The notes: generated from the letters alone by a model not told the origin. A DNA stretch of 64,000 nucleotides from JAFALK01 sp042701975 (GCA_042701975.1 CP170561.1:3906001-3970000); one strand, 5' to 3'; positions 51,792 to 64,000 are shown, counted from the stretch's first letter. Numbers and translations: made by a program.

Positions 51792-51925
51792 ACCGGGTCA
51801 CCAGGGAGGTAGCCATGCTCGCACGCCATGTCCGCTGGACCCACCAGGAGCTGATGGAGCTTGACCATGCCGAGCGCAGGCGTTGGCTCGCCACCGTGCT
51901 GCAAATGCAGGAGGAGATGGCGTGA
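51734..51925 (+). CDS. DUF6760 protein, probably made as a -1 frameshift extension
   Basis: The frame encodes GILGYPLNRVTREVAML, then HVRWTHQELMELDHAERRRW, a good match to the small DUF6760 family of eCIS and prophage tail clusters. The conserved part begins at the Gly-Gly encoded by the GGGGGGA heptamer (51767-51773). If translated alone it would start at ATG 51734 (or GTG 51725), giving 63 aa with an odd leader (MWPSLPPGARA) unlike the family and lacking a ribosome site. As a frameshift product, codons from 51773 to 51925 add 50 residues to the preceding protein. The stop overlaps the next gene (GTGA). Confidence 0.75.
   Translation: MWPSLPPGARAGGILGYPLNRVTREVAMLARHVRWTHQELMELDHAERRRWLATVLQMQEEMA
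51767..51814 (+). promoter_or_regulatory. Programmed -1 ribosomal frameshift signal
   Basis: Slippery heptamer G-GGG-GGA at 51767-51773, in the X-XXY-YYZ register relative to the zero frame, followed by a 5-nt spacer TTCTC. After it comes a stem-loop: GGCTACCCCCTG (51779-51790) pairs with CAGGGAGGTAGCC (51802-51814) through 12 base pairs with one bulged A and an 11-nt loop. The zero-frame stop TGA lies at the top of the stem. This is the arrangement known for tail-chaperone genes of phages lambda and P2. Frameshifting itself is inferred, not shown. Confidence 0.75.
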
Positions 51926-52689
51926 AGCCTGATTTCGTGCCCGAGATGAAGCCGCTGGGCCCGCAGCTGCAGGCCGCCGCACACGCCCTGCTGGCGGCCA
52001 GGTTTCAGGAACCGGCCTGGCTCGCACCGCTGGCCCGCGTGACCCAGCGCGCGGCACAGTCGCCGCTTGCACAAGCCGGGCGCTTTGCGCGCGTGGAGGC
52101 CGTCGGGCTGCGCCAGCTCGATGCCATGGCCCTTCCCGAAGGCCTGCCTGACGGCGTGCGCGGTCGCCTGCGGTCCGAGCTCGGCCCCGTGGCGGACGAA
52201 CTGCGTGTTCACCACGATGAAGCGGCGGACCGACTGGCGCAGCAGCACGGGGCCGATGCCGTGTCCATCGGCCCGGACCTGTACTTCGCCCGCGGCCGTT
52301 ACCAGCCGCACGACAGTCAGGGCTTTGCGCTGCTGGCCCACGAGGCCGTGCATGCCGAGCACGCGCTGCGGCCCCATGCGCAGTGGCAGCGCAGCGGCAC
52401 GGGCGCGCTGGCGGCCGAGGAGGCCCGGGCTCATGCCGTCGAACAGGCGATGCGGACCGGCGGCCGGACCGAGCTCGGCCCGCGCGCCCCGGCGCAAGCC
52501 ACCGCGCCACCCGCGGCCCCGGCGGCGTCCGGGAATGCGCCGGCCGCGCAGCGCCCGATGGCCGCCGCCTCCAGTCGCTCCTTCGAGCCGCCGGTTGCCG
52601 GCTCGGGGATCGACATGGAGGCCCTGCGCCAGACCCTGATGCGCGATCTGATGAGCCAGATCCGCGCCGAGACGGAACGCGGGGGCTGA
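51922..52689 (+). CDS. eCIS core DUF4157 protein with HExxH motif
   Basis: A 255-aa protein starting at GTG 51922 with a GTGA overlap. The DUF4157 segment (about 92-150) reads ELRVHHDEAADRLAQQHG, then DLYFARGRYQPHD and LLAHEAVHAEH with H140, E141, H144 in an HExxH metalloprotease-like pattern. DUF4157 is widely linked with eCIS loci, both as a component and as an effector-associated domain. The remainder is Ala/Pro-rich, ending in a short amphipathic helix. Whether the motif is catalytic is unknown. Confidence 0.85.
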   Translation: MKPDFVPEMKPLGPQLQAAAHALLAARFQEPAWLAPLARVTQRAAQSPLAQAGRFARVEAVGLRQLDAMALPEGLPDGVRGRLRSELGPVADELRVHHDEAADRLAQQHGADAVSIGPDLYFARGRYQPHDSQGFALLAHEAVHAEHALRPHAQWQRSGTGALAAEEARAHAVEQAMRTGGRTELGPRAPAQATAPPAAPAASGNAPAAQRPMAAASSRSFEPPVAGSGIDMEALRQTLMRDLMSQIRAETERGG

Positions 52690-52693
52690 CGCC

Positions 52694-53323
52694 ATGGATC
52701 TCGCTCGCCTGGCCAAGGCCACCATCACCAACACCACGACCGCGGAACGCTTCCAGGTCATGTACAACCCCGACGAGTTGCGCCTGGAGCAGGGCAACAA
52801 CTTTGCCGAGGTCGGCATCCCCGGCCTGAACGCGCCTCCGCTGCAATACGTTCGCGGCAAGGCCCGCACGCTGTCCATGGACCTCTTCTTCGACAGCTAC
52901 GAGGCAGACCAGGACGTGCGCGTGCACACCGGCCCGCTGGTGAAGCTGCTCGACAAGGACGCCCTCAGCAAGGCGCCGCCGGTGCTGCTGTTCTCGATGG
53001 GTCAGCTGAACTTCCAGTGCGTACTGGTCGACGCGTCGCAACGCTTCACCATGTTCCGGCGCGACGGCACCCCGGTGCGCTCGACCATTGCGGTGCGCTT
53101 CCAGGAATTCGTGCGAGTTGAGATCGACATTGAGCGCGGCCTGTTCCTCGGGCCACCCACCCTGCACAACGTGGTGCGCAGCGAAACCGCCAGCGCCATT
53201 GCTGCGGCCGTCCTCGGCGACCCGGCGCGCTGGCGCGAGGTGGCCGAGGCCAACGGCATCGACGACCCCCTGAACATCGTGCCGGGCATCACGTTGCAAC
53301 TGCCGCAGGGGGGTCAGCGATGA
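52694..53323 (+). CDS. eCIS baseplate hub protein with LysM domain (Afp7-like)
   Basis: A 209-aa protein. The N-terminal domain (ERFQVMYNPDELRLEQGNNFAEVG; LSMDLFFDSYEADQDVR) matches the CIS tube/hub family; the C-terminal 45 residues are a LysM-like motif (DPARWREVAEANGIDDPLNIVPGITLQLP). It joins tube and spike. It is linked by a 4-bp overlap to the spike gene. Confidence 0.92.
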   Translation: MDLARLAKATITNTTTAERFQVMYNPDELRLEQGNNFAEVGIPGLNAPPLQYVRGKARTLSMDLFFDSYEADQDVRVHTGPLVKLLDKDALSKAPPVLLFSMGQLNFQCVLVDASQRFTMFRRDGTPVRSTIAVRFQEFVRVEIDIERGLFLGPPTLHNVVRSETASAIAAAVLGDPARWREVAEANGIDDPLNIVPGITLQLPQGGQR

Positions 53324-54945
53324 CCGCGCGCTTCTATGCCCCGACTTTCGAGGTCCGCATCAGCGGCCTGACCTTGTCAGCCGATATCTCGAAAGAGGTC
53401 ATCAGTCTGCAGGTGGACAACAACCTGGATCTCGCGGACATGTTCACCCTGGTGCTGCGCAATGCCGACAACCAGATGATCGACTCGGCGCTCTTCGATC
53501 TGGGCAAGACGGTCGAAGTCCACATCGGCTACGGCAGCGAACTGCAGCCGATGATGCTCGGCGAGATCAGCTCGATCGAGCCCTCGTTCCCGGAAAGCGG
53601 CACGCCCACGCTGCGCATCTGCGGCTACGACCTTTCGCACCGGCTGCGCAACGGCCAGGGTGACCGGCAGTTCCAGTACGTGCCCGACAGCGTCGTCGCC
53701 GCGGTGATCGCGGCAGAGGCAGGATTGATCCCCGTGGTCGATCCCTCGCCGTTCTTTCACCGCAAGAAGATCATCCAGAGCGGCAGCGACATGGCGTTCC
53801 TGAAAGACCGGGCGCGGGCCAACTTCTTCGACGTCTACGTGCACTGGGACAAGCTGTACTTCCAGTTTCCGCGCCCGCAGCTGGAGGCCGTGGTCCTTGA
53901 ATGGGGCAAGAACCTGGGCTCGTTCACGCCCCGCCTGTCCAACTCAGGCCTGGCCGGCATGCAGGTCGTACGCGGCTACAACGAGGAACTGGCTCAAAGC
54001 ATCGTCGCCTTTGCCATGGCGCCCGACCTCGATCTGGACAACCTGCTCGAGCGCCTGGGCAGCAGCGCCCGCGACATGCTGCTCAAGCTGGGCAAGAACG
54101 TGGTTCGCAACCAGCCCGTGGAGTCACCCATCGACGCGGCGCTGCTGGCCAAGTCGATCCTGCAGGACATCCTCGAAGGTCTGTACGAAGGCAGCGGCAG
54201 CTGCGTCGGCCTGCCCGAACTCAAGGCCGGTCAGATGATCGAAGTGCGCGGCGTGGGCAAGCGCTTCAGCGGCATGTACCGCCTGCGCAAGGTCACGCAC
54301 ACGATCGGCGACAGCGGCTACCGCACCAGCTTCGAGGTCACGCAACGTGGCGGCGCGGTGCTGCTGTCGCTGTTGCGCAAGTCGATCACCGAGCGCCCCT
54401 CGCCCGACAGCCGCGAGCGCTTCTACGGCGTGGCTGTGGCCAAGGTCGAGGCCAACCACGTTGACGCCAGCGAAGGCCCGCCGCTGGCCCGGGTCAAGGT
54501 GTCCTACCCCTGGCTGTCGGACAAGGTCGAGAGTGGCTGGGCGCGCTGCGCCTCGCCGATGACGGGCAGCGGGACGGGCCTGTTCCTGCTGCCCGAGATT
54601 GGCGACGAGGTGCTGGTCGCCTTCGAGCACGGTGATCTGGCCAAGCCCATCGTGCTGTCCTCGCTGTGGAACGGCAAGCGTCTGCCGCCGGTGTCGAACG
54701 TAGACGGCGCGAATCATGTGCGCGTGCTGAAGACGGCAGCCGGCCACGAGATCCGCCTGGACGACACGCCCGTCACGGGCCAACTGAGCCTGAAGGACAT
54801 GGGCGGCAGCGAAATCGTGCTGAAGGCCGACGGCTCCGTCTCCATCACGGCCAAGACGAGCATGACGCTCAAGGCCGCCACCACGATCAGCCTGGAGGCC
54901 GCCAGCGTGAACGTCAAGGTGACTTCTTCCATGAACATCTCTTGA
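53320..54945 (+). CDS. eCIS VgrG-like spike protein (Afp8-like)
   Basis: A 541-aa protein with gp27-like hub (FEVRISGLTLSADISKEVISLQ; LRICGYDLSHRLRNGQ; SDMAFLKDRARANFFDVYVHWD), a gp5-type OB domain (GVAVAKVEANHVD, PWLSDKVESGWARCASPM, PEIGDEVLVAFEHGDLAKP), and a short C-terminal beta-helix (SEIVLKADGSVSITAKTSMTL). It is distinct from the T6SS VgrG at 23451, confirming two separate machines. Confidence 0.93.
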   Translation: MTARFYAPTFEVRISGLTLSADISKEVISLQVDNNLDLADMFTLVLRNADNQMIDSALFDLGKTVEVHIGYGSELQPMMLGEISSIEPSFPESGTPTLRICGYDLSHRLRNGQGDRQFQYVPDSVVAAVIAAEAGLIPVVDPSPFFHRKKIIQSGSDMAFLKDRARANFFDVYVHWDKLYFQFPRPQLEAVVLEWGKNLGSFTPRLSNSGLAGMQVVRGYNEELAQSIVAFAMAPDLDLDNLLERLGSSARDMLLKLGKNVVRNQPVESPIDAALLAKSILQDILEGLYEGSGSCVGLPELKAGQMIEVRGVGKRFSGMYRLRKVTHTIGDSGYRTSFEVTQRGGAVLLSLLRKSITERPSPDSRERFYGVAVAKVEANHVDASEGPPLARVKVSYPWLSDKVESGWARCASPMTGSGTGLFLLPEIGDEVLVAFEHGDLAKPIVLSSLWNGKRLPPVSNVDGANHVRVLKTAAGHEIRLDDTPVTGQLSLKDMGGSEIVLKADGSVSITAKTSMTLKAATTISLEAASVNVKVTSSMNIS

Positions 54946-54952
54946 GGTGCCC

Positions 54953-55282
54953 ATGCCCGCTGTCCTCATCGCCACCGATATCGTCAAATGCCCGCACCTG
55001 CCGCCCGGCGCCGCCGGCCAGGTGCCGGCGGCCAAGCTCACCGTGGGTGTCGCGGCGGTGCCGGTACTCACTGGACTGAGCGCCGTCATGGGCTGCACGA
55101 ACGGCCCGCCGCCACCAGGGATGTCGCCCTGCGGCGCGGTCACGATCACCGGCGGCAAGGCCGGCAAGCTCAAGGTGGGCGGTGTGCCCGTGCTGCTCGG
55201 CTCGCTGGCGGCGACCGCCGCCGGCTCACCCGGCGGCGCGCTGTCGGTGACAGCCGGCCAATCCAAGCTGATGGCCGTCTGA
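54953..55282 (+). CDS. eCIS PAAR-like spike tip (Afp10-like)
   Basis: A 109-aa Gly/Pro-rich protein. The spacing of CPHLPPGAAG, a second Cys, GPPPPGMSPCGAVTITGG and PGGALSVTAGQSKLMA matches PAAR-like tips that sharpen the spike. The start at ATG 54953 is preferred to a GTG two codons earlier. The stop overlaps the next ATG as TGATG. Confidence 0.8.
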   Translation: MPAVLIATDIVKCPHLPPGAAGQVPAAKLTVGVAAVPVLTGLSAVMGCTNGPPPPGMSPCGAVTITGGKAGKLKVGGVPVLLGSLAATAAGSPGGALSVTAGQSKLMAV

Positions 55283-55718
55283 TGAACAACGAATATCTCG
55301 GTCGCGGCATGGCCCTCCCCACCTGGCAAGACGGTGCGGGACGCGCGCAGCAGTCGGCACGCATCAGCTCGACGGGCGGCTTCGAGGAAGCGGCCGGGGT
55401 GGGCAAGATCGAGGAGTCGATCCGCATCATCCTCGGCACCCAGTACGGTGAGCGGGTCATGCGGCCCACGTTCGGCTGCAACCTGAAGAGCCTGGTGTTC
55501 GCGCCCAACAACGATGCCACAGCCAACGTCGCGCGCCATTACGTCGCCGAGGGCCTTTCGCTCTGGGAACCGCGCATCGAGGTGCTCGACGTGACTGTCC
55601 ACCGTGAGCTCAGTGAACGCCAGCTCGGCGTCATGAACATCAGCATCCTGTATCGCATCAAGGCCACGCAGCTCACGCAGAGCTTCGTCTATCCCTTCTA
55701 TCTCGACCCGAGGCCCGC

Positions 55719-55722
<4 letters not shown>
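55282..55722 (+). CDS. eCIS baseplate wedge protein, gp25-like (Afp9-like)
   Basis: A 146-aa GPW/gp25 family protein: KIEESIRIILGTQYGERVMRP followed by FGCNLKSLVFAPNN and YVAEGLSLWEPRIEVLDV are the family core. It overlaps the PAAR and the baseplate-J genes, as usual for this wedge module. Confidence 0.94.
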
Positions 55723-57884
<2,162 letters not shown>

Positions 57885-57893
57885 GCTTGCGCC

Positions 57894-59552
57894 GTGGCCG
57901 ACAAGAGCAGCTACCTCCGCTTCCTGCCGCCTGTGCTGTGGCAGGCCGAACCGGATGCGCCGGGCTTCTCGCTCGGCGCTGCACTGCGCATCTTCGAGAA
58001 GATCCTCACGGGCATCGATGATGGTGTGCCGATCCGCCACCTCGGCCCCGACGGCACGCCGGTCGAGCACGAGGCCGTGGGCGAGGTCATCGGTCGCCTG
58101 CATCGGCTGTTCGACCCCTGGACGACGCCGGCCGAGTTCCTGCCCTGGCTCGCTTCCTGGGTGTCGCTGGAGTTTCCGGCCGTGTGGGACGAGTACCAGC
58201 GCCGCAAGGTCACAGCAGAAATCGTCGGCATCTACCGCCAGCGCGGCCTCAAGCGCGGCCTCTACCAGTACCTCGATCTGTACGCGATCTCCGACAAGCG
58301 ACCGCGCGTCGCCATCGACGAGGGCTCGCGGGTCCTGGTCTGCACGCCCGTCCCCGGCCGCTTCGCCAGCATCGACACCTTGATTGGCAACGGCCCGGTG
58401 GCGCGCCGTGACAACTCGCTGGTGCATGGCGGCGTAACACGGCCCACCTGCATCGCGCGCGCGCCCAATGGCACGCTCTACCTCGGGGATGCCGGCACGC
58501 CCGCCTACTGGCGGACCGAGGTCGACGAGGCCGTGTGGGCCATCGCGCCGCCCGGCCGCCACGAATTCGCCGGCGCGCCGCCGCTGCCGAGACCGGTGGG
58601 GCCGACACCGTGGAGCGCCCTCAACCCGGGCGCGCCGGTGTTCCCCAAGGCCGTTGCCGCTGACCGGCTGACGCCCTGGAGCCTGTACGTGCTCGACAAC
58701 GTGGCCTTCGCCGGCCAAGCCGCGCTCTACCGCCTGCCCTCGGCCACCGGTTTCGCGCCGGTGACGGCGGTGGCGAGCAAGGCTCAGCTGGGGCTCATCA
58801 ACCCGGTGGCCATGGCCTTCGACAACAACGGCCATTTGCTCATCCTCGATCGGGGCAACCTCGGCAATCCGCCCCGCGTGGTGGACCTGAACCTCGCCAC
58901 GCTCATCCCCACCCCGCACCTGCTGACCCAGGCGATTGCGCCCTTCTCGCTCACGGTCCTGGCGGGTGGCCCGGGTGGCGGCGACCTCGTCATCGGCGAC
59001 GGTGGCGACCAGACGGCGCCCACGCCCGCGAGCCTGCTGCACGTCAGCCGCGCGGCACCGCTGTGGGTCGAATCGCTCCTGCTGGGCGCCGTGCCCGCTG
59101 CGGCCAACCCGCTGGTGGCTCCCACGGCAGTGGTCGAATTCAAGCCCGGACTGCTGATCGTGCTCGATGCCGGCCTGAAGCCGCTGACGCCCGACCCGCT
59201 GGACCCCTACACCCGCGAAATTGCAGAGCCCGCCGCGCTGTACTGGGTCGATACCACGCAGGTCCCGCCCCGCATCACGCGTGCCAGCGAGCCGCAGGGC
59301 ATGGTGGCGCCGAGCGGCATGGTGTCTGACGGCAGGCAGCTGTTCATCTGCGATGGCGGAGAACCCCAGGTCTCGCCGCTCGAACCCCGTGTGTGGCGCG
59401 CGCTCGACCACGAGTTCGCGGCCATCGTGCACTTTTCCAAGCAGCGCCCGGCGACTCCCCTGGAGCGCCGCAGGATCGTCGGGAACATCCGCGACATCGT
59501 CGACCGGAACAAGCCGGCGCACACCCTCTGGACCGTCATCTCGTCGGTCTGA
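57894..59552 (+). CDS. Tail protein with propeller-like C-terminal domain
   Basis: A 552-aa protein starting at GTG 57894, 9 bp after baseplate J. Residues 1-150 match the phage-tail-protein (gpI/Afp12-like) domain: SSYLRFLPPVLWQ, RIFEKILTGIDDGV, FLPWLASWVSLEFP, RGLKRGLYQYLDLY. The remaining about 400 residues contain repeated blades such as PTCIARAPNGTLYLGDAG, AMAFDNNGHLLILDRGN and GMVSDGRQLFICDGG, which suggest an NHL-like beta-propeller. Such an extension would put a binding domain on the baseplate. The propeller is inferred from the repeats. Confidence 0.8.
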   Translation: MADKSSYLRFLPPVLWQAEPDAPGFSLGAALRIFEKILTGIDDGVPIRHLGPDGTPVEHEAVGEVIGRLHRLFDPWTTPAEFLPWLASWVSLEFPAVWDEYQRRKVTAEIVGIYRQRGLKRGLYQYLDLYAISDKRPRVAIDEGSRVLVCTPVPGRFASIDTLIGNGPVARRDNSLVHGGVTRPTCIARAPNGTLYLGDAGTPAYWRTEVDEAVWAIAPPGRHEFAGAPPLPRPVGPTPWSALNPGAPVFPKAVAADRLTPWSLYVLDNVAFAGQAALYRLPSATGFAPVTAVASKAQLGLINPVAMAFDNNGHLLILDRGNLGNPPRVVDLNLATLIPTPHLLTQAIAPFSLTVLAGGPGGGDLVIGDGGDQTAPTPASLLHVSRAAPLWVESLLLGAVPAAANPLVAPTAVVEFKPGLLIVLDAGLKPLTPDPLDPYTREIAEPAALYWVDTTQVPPRITRASEPQGMVAPSGMVSDGRQLFICDGGEPQVSPLEPRVWRALDHEFAAIVHFSKQRPATPLERRRIVGNIRDIVDRNKPAHTLWTVISSV

Positions 59553-59569
59553 TCTTCAAGGAATCCGTC

Positions 59570-61126
59570 ATGCCCAGCCTGCCGATCATCCGGACCATCT
59601 ACACCGATCCCACCACCAATGGCCTGATGCGGCCCGGTGCGACTTCCCATGCCGAATCGATGGTCGATCAGGTCAAGCACGACCAGCCGCTCGCGCGCGT
59701 CCTTGGATCGGGCCTGCACGACTGGGGCGTCGGCGAAGGACTGGTCATTTCGGCCACGCTCAATCAGCCGGGCATCCACGTGCTGCCGGGCGTTGCCGTC
59801 GATGCGGCCGGGCAGCTCATCTCGCTGGCACAAACCGGCAAGGCCGAGATCGGCCCCGACGCCGACAATCCCGCCGTGGCCCCCGAGCTGGTCGACGTGC
59901 TGGCCAGCGGCGCGGTGCTGCCCACGCCGGCCACCTTGACCGGCTCCTACTTCGTGAGCCTGCGCTGGCGCGAAACCTTCGATGCGGATCTCTGGAATTC
60001 GTCGAACCAGACCGTCTTCCAGATGCTGCACACGCCCTGGATCAAGCTCGAGCTGGCCGCCAATGTCACCGATGCCTCCGACGACGGAACAGCCATCCTG
60101 CTCGGCCGCGTGACGCTGACCGCCGGCAACGTCACCGCGCTGACCCATGAGCGGCGGCGCGAGGCCGGCCTGCCGGCAGGCAGCCTCAAGTTCTGGCGCG
60201 GCGAGACCACGGGCACCGCGCCCAATCTGACTGCGGCGAACACGCTCACCGCCGAGCTGCGCGCGCGGACGGCGGGCGGCCTGGAAATCAAGGTGCCCGG
60301 CGCCGCCGATCAGGTCGAGTTCAAGCGCGACGGCGGCAACATCGCCAAGGTGGCCTTCAACGCAGACCTCGTGGTGGGCCGTACTCCCAACGGCACCGAG
60401 ACCGTGGTGATCGACACCGCGCACGGCAACATCACGCTGGGCACCCAGGGCGTTGAGGGCGACGTGGTCGTGAAGGACCAGCACGACCGTCGCGTCTTCG
60501 TGGTGGATGGCTCCAACGCCTCCACCACCATCGGCGCGGCCGGCAACGAAGGCGACATCCGCGTGATGGACGCGACCGGCCAGCCGTCGATGCGGGTGGA
60601 TGGCGCCACCGGCACCGTGCTGCAAAAACGCCTGGCAGCCATCAGCGGCGGCGTCATCGACGTCGACACGTTCGCCTTCCGAATCCATGGCGGCGACCTG
60701 GTCCTGGACGGTCGATCCAAGGGCAACAAGCGCGCCCTGGTGGACGACACCAACCTGCTCAAGATCAACTATGCCGGCGACTACTCGCGCGGCGTCGAGA
60801 TCGCGGGGCTGCACTTGAGCAACCACGTGATCACCGGCGAAGTCGAAGGCTTCGACGTCAGCAAGCGTCCAAGCTACAACCAGTACATCACGCTGTCGGA
60901 GTTCGACCTGCAGCTCCAAGGCTCTGAATGGTTCTTCAGCACCACCTGCGAAGTGGGCATGCTGGACGATGGCGAAGTCAGCAACTTCTGGTGGGGGGTG
61001 TCCAACGGATCCTTCATCAACGCCAACGGCAGCATCGTCATCAAATGGCTCGTCAACTACCACGACCGCGGGGACGATTGGCGGCCCTGGCGGTGGCACA
61101 TCGGCTGGACCGCCTTCCGCCGCTAG
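59570..61126 (+). CDS. Putative eCIS tail fibre / receptor-binding protein
   Basis: A 518-aa protein after the tail protein. The N-terminus resembles a baseplate attachment part (RPGATSHAESMVDQVKHDQP). The middle has beta-helix-like repeats: GNITLGTQGVEGDVVVKDQ, then STTIGAAGNEGDIRVMDATG, then SMRVDGATGTVL. The C-terminus is Trp-rich (WWGVSNGSF, WRPWRWHIGWTAF), as in receptor-binding heads. The position supports a fibre, but no specific fibre family is recognised. Confidence 0.65.
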   Translation: MPSLPIIRTIYTDPTTNGLMRPGATSHAESMVDQVKHDQPLARVLGSGLHDWGVGEGLVISATLNQPGIHVLPGVAVDAAGQLISLAQTGKAEIGPDADNPAVAPELVDVLASGAVLPTPATLTGSYFVSLRWRETFDADLWNSSNQTVFQMLHTPWIKLELAANVTDASDDGTAILLGRVTLTAGNVTALTHERRREAGLPAGSLKFWRGETTGTAPNLTAANTLTAELRARTAGGLEIKVPGAADQVEFKRDGGNIAKVAFNADLVVGRTPNGTETVVIDTAHGNITLGTQGVEGDVVVKDQHDRRVFVVDGSNASTTIGAAGNEGDIRVMDATGQPSMRVDGATGTVLQKRLAAISGGVIDVDTFAFRIHGGDLVLDGRSKGNKRALVDDTNLLKINYAGDYSRGVEIAGLHLSNHVITGEVEGFDVSKRPSYNQYITLSEFDLQLQGSEWFFSTTCEVGMLDDGEVSNFWWGVSNGSFINANGSIVIKWLVNYHDRGDDWRPWRWHIGWTAFRR

Positions 61127-61176
61127 TCGTCACACACCCGTCTTCGTCAGTCGTGAGTCTTCAAGGAGCCGTCAAC

Positions 61177-61776
61177 ATGCCGCACTACCTGAGCTATGAA
61201 AAAAAGAGTGGCGCCGTCACGGGCTATCTCAAATTCTCGAGTGAGGACATCAACCCCGTCCCACGCAGCGACGACGAGGCCTATGTGATGGTGAGCTCGC
61301 CCGAGCACATCGACATGGTCGCCAGGCTGAGCCCGGTGGCGAGCCGGCTGCATGTCCGCATCGAGGGCAATGAACTGCGCAGCCTGAAAGCCGAGCCAGC
61401 CTTTGCCGGCAGCATCGTCCTGTCTTGCGACCTGCCCGACCTGGACGGCGATGGCCGGCCCGAACTGCCGGCCGATGGCAGCGGCGTCGCACATATCCGC
61501 GCGCAGCTCCTGGGCAACGACAAGAAGCCCGTGAAGGTGGATGGCTTGCGCATGGACTTTCGGGTGACACGCGGCCGGCTCTCGCACCGACAAGTCACCG
61601 TGCACGGCGCTGAGGCGGCCGTGGAATTGCACTCGGCCGCCGAAACCGTCGCCACCCGGATCACGGCCAGCGCGAGCGGCTTTGCCGCGGGGGTGTTGAC
61701 GCTCGAATTCGTGCCGGCCGAGGAATACAAAGAACTCCAGAAATCGGCCAAAGCGCCCCCTTCGAGAAAGACCTGA
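61177..61776 (+). CDS. Unknown eCIS-cluster protein with Ig-like domain
   Basis: A 199-aa protein, not recognised. Residues about 90-180 look like an immunoglobulin-type bacterial domain of invasin style (GVAHIRAQLLGNDKKPVKVDG, FRVTRGRLSHRQVTV, ATRITASASGFAAGVLTLEF). There is no signal peptide. It may decorate the particle or the fibre. It has a good ribosome site (AAGGAG) 8 nt before the ATG at 61177. Confidence 0.6.
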   Translation: MPHYLSYEKKSGAVTGYLKFSSEDINPVPRSDDEAYVMVSSPEHIDMVARLSPVASRLHVRIEGNELRSLKAEPAFAGSIVLSCDLPDLDGDGRPELPADGSGVAHIRAQLLGNDKKPVKVDGLRMDFRVTRGRLSHRQVTVHGAEAAVELHSAAETVATRITASASGFAAGVLTLEFVPAEEYKELQKSAKAPPSRKT

Positions 61777-61794
61777 CCCCAAGGGAGCATCGCC

Positions 61795-62226
61795 ATGCAC
61801 CAACGAGACGCCGCCCGCGCCGCCTGGGCCGCCGCCGGTTTGACCAAGACACACGACGCCAAGCTGCACCGCTTCATGCACGCCTTCGATGCCCTGCCCG
61901 GCGATTGCTGGCCCGAGGTCGTCGCGCTGATCCGCAAGGACTTCCCGGAGTACATCGAGCAGCTCGCCGCGCCGCTGTGGAAGAGCGGCGATCTGCTCCT
62001 GCGTGTGAACCTGATCCGGCATGCCGACCTGGCGCGCAAGGACGAAGCTGCCCTGGTCGGTCGCTGGGCCGCGGCCCTGGATGCCGATCGCCACCTCTAC
62101 GAGCTGACGGCCGTGGTCGAGCAGGGCAACGCAGAGCTGCTGGACAAGCTGCTCAAGCGCAAGAAGCTGCCCGACCGCATGCGCCTGGCTGCACATGAGA
62201 GGCGGCTGCAGATCGACGAGCCCTGA
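61795..62226 (+). CDS. Unknown small helical protein in the eCIS cluster
   Basis: A 143-aa, almost wholly alpha-helical, charged protein (HRFMHAFDALPGDCWPEVVAL; RKDEAALVGRWAAALDAD; LLDKLLKRKKLPDRMRLA). No family is recognised. Its place, 2 bp before the DUF4157 cargo-like gene, suggests a chaperone or immunity partner for that protein, which is an inference from position. Confidence 0.6.
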   Translation: MHQRDAARAAWAAAGLTKTHDAKLHRFMHAFDALPGDCWPEVVALIRKDFPEYIEQLAAPLWKSGDLLLRVNLIRHADLARKDEAALVGRWAAALDADRHLYELTAVVEQGNAELLDKLLKRKKLPDRMRLAAHERRLQIDEP

Positions 62227-62228
62227 GC

Positions 62229-64000
<1,772 letters not shown>

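Noticed and set aside
51774..51814. The stem-loop here as a transcription terminator
   Set aside because: It lies inside coding sequence of an operon, has no T-run after it, and is exactly placed relative to the slippery heptamer.

Overview
The window is about 64 kb of very GC-rich DNA with dense, overlapping operons. Codon use, the mix of pathways and the architecture of the secretion clusters suggest a betaproteobacterium of the order Burkholderiales. That assignment is an inference: no rRNA or other phylogenetic marker lies in the window.

Region 1 (1-16.5 kb) is a cobalamin (vitamin B12) uptake and late-biosynthesis locus. After a membrane-protein gene cut off by the left edge, a forward cobalamin riboswitch precedes an outer-membrane B12 transporter (btuB). 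Facing it is a 12-gene reverse operon under a second riboswitch: btuB2, cobU, btuF, btuC, btuD, cobB, cbiB, cobD, cobQ, cobT, cobS and cobC. These genes are mostly joined by ATGA-type overlaps. A third riboswitch controls cobO. Together they import corrinoids across both membranes, amidate and adenosylate them, build and attach the aminopropanol arm, and assemble the nucleotide loop. Genes for building the corrin ring are not here.

Region 2 (16.8-42.0 kb) is one long forward type VI secretion (T6SS) operon behind a near-perfect sigma-54 promoter. It holds tssBC, hcp, tssE, tssF, tssG, vgrG, DUF2169/pentapeptide, pentapeptide, DUF3540, DUF4150 (PAAR-like), tssJ, tssK, tssL, tssM and tssA, then a methyltransferase-like/GNAT fusion, two paralogous putative deaminase toxins and a small gene. 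The sheath genes tssB and tssC are fused into one 911-codon frame, and no clpV (tssH) is present. The two tandem proteins carry identically spaced HxE and CxxC motifs typical of the zinc deaminase fold and are the best effector candidates.

Region 3 (42.0-46.0 kb) is a regulatory junction: small unknown genes, a SPOR-domain protein, a stand-alone sigma-54 activator (plausibly acting on the T6SS promoter), a 3'-half tRNA-Pro-like remnant, a LuxR-type regulator and a degenerate receiver protein.

Region 4 (46.1-64.0 kb) is an extracellular contractile injection system (eCIS, Afp/PVC-like): AAA+ ATPase, DUF4255 cap, sheath, tube, tail-assembly protein, DUF6760, DUF4157, LysM hub, spike, PAAR, gp25, baseplate J, a tail protein with a propeller-like extension, fibre, two accessory proteins, and a DUF4157 cargo-like protein cut by the right edge. 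Between the tail-assembly gene and DUF6760 sits a textbook -1 frameshift signal: an in-frame GGGGGGA heptamer, a 5-nt spacer and a 12-bp stem-loop. It would fuse the two, as in phage tail-chaperone genes.

The most noteworthy novelties are the frameshift signal, the tandem deaminase-like effectors, and the TssB-TssC fusion without ClpV.
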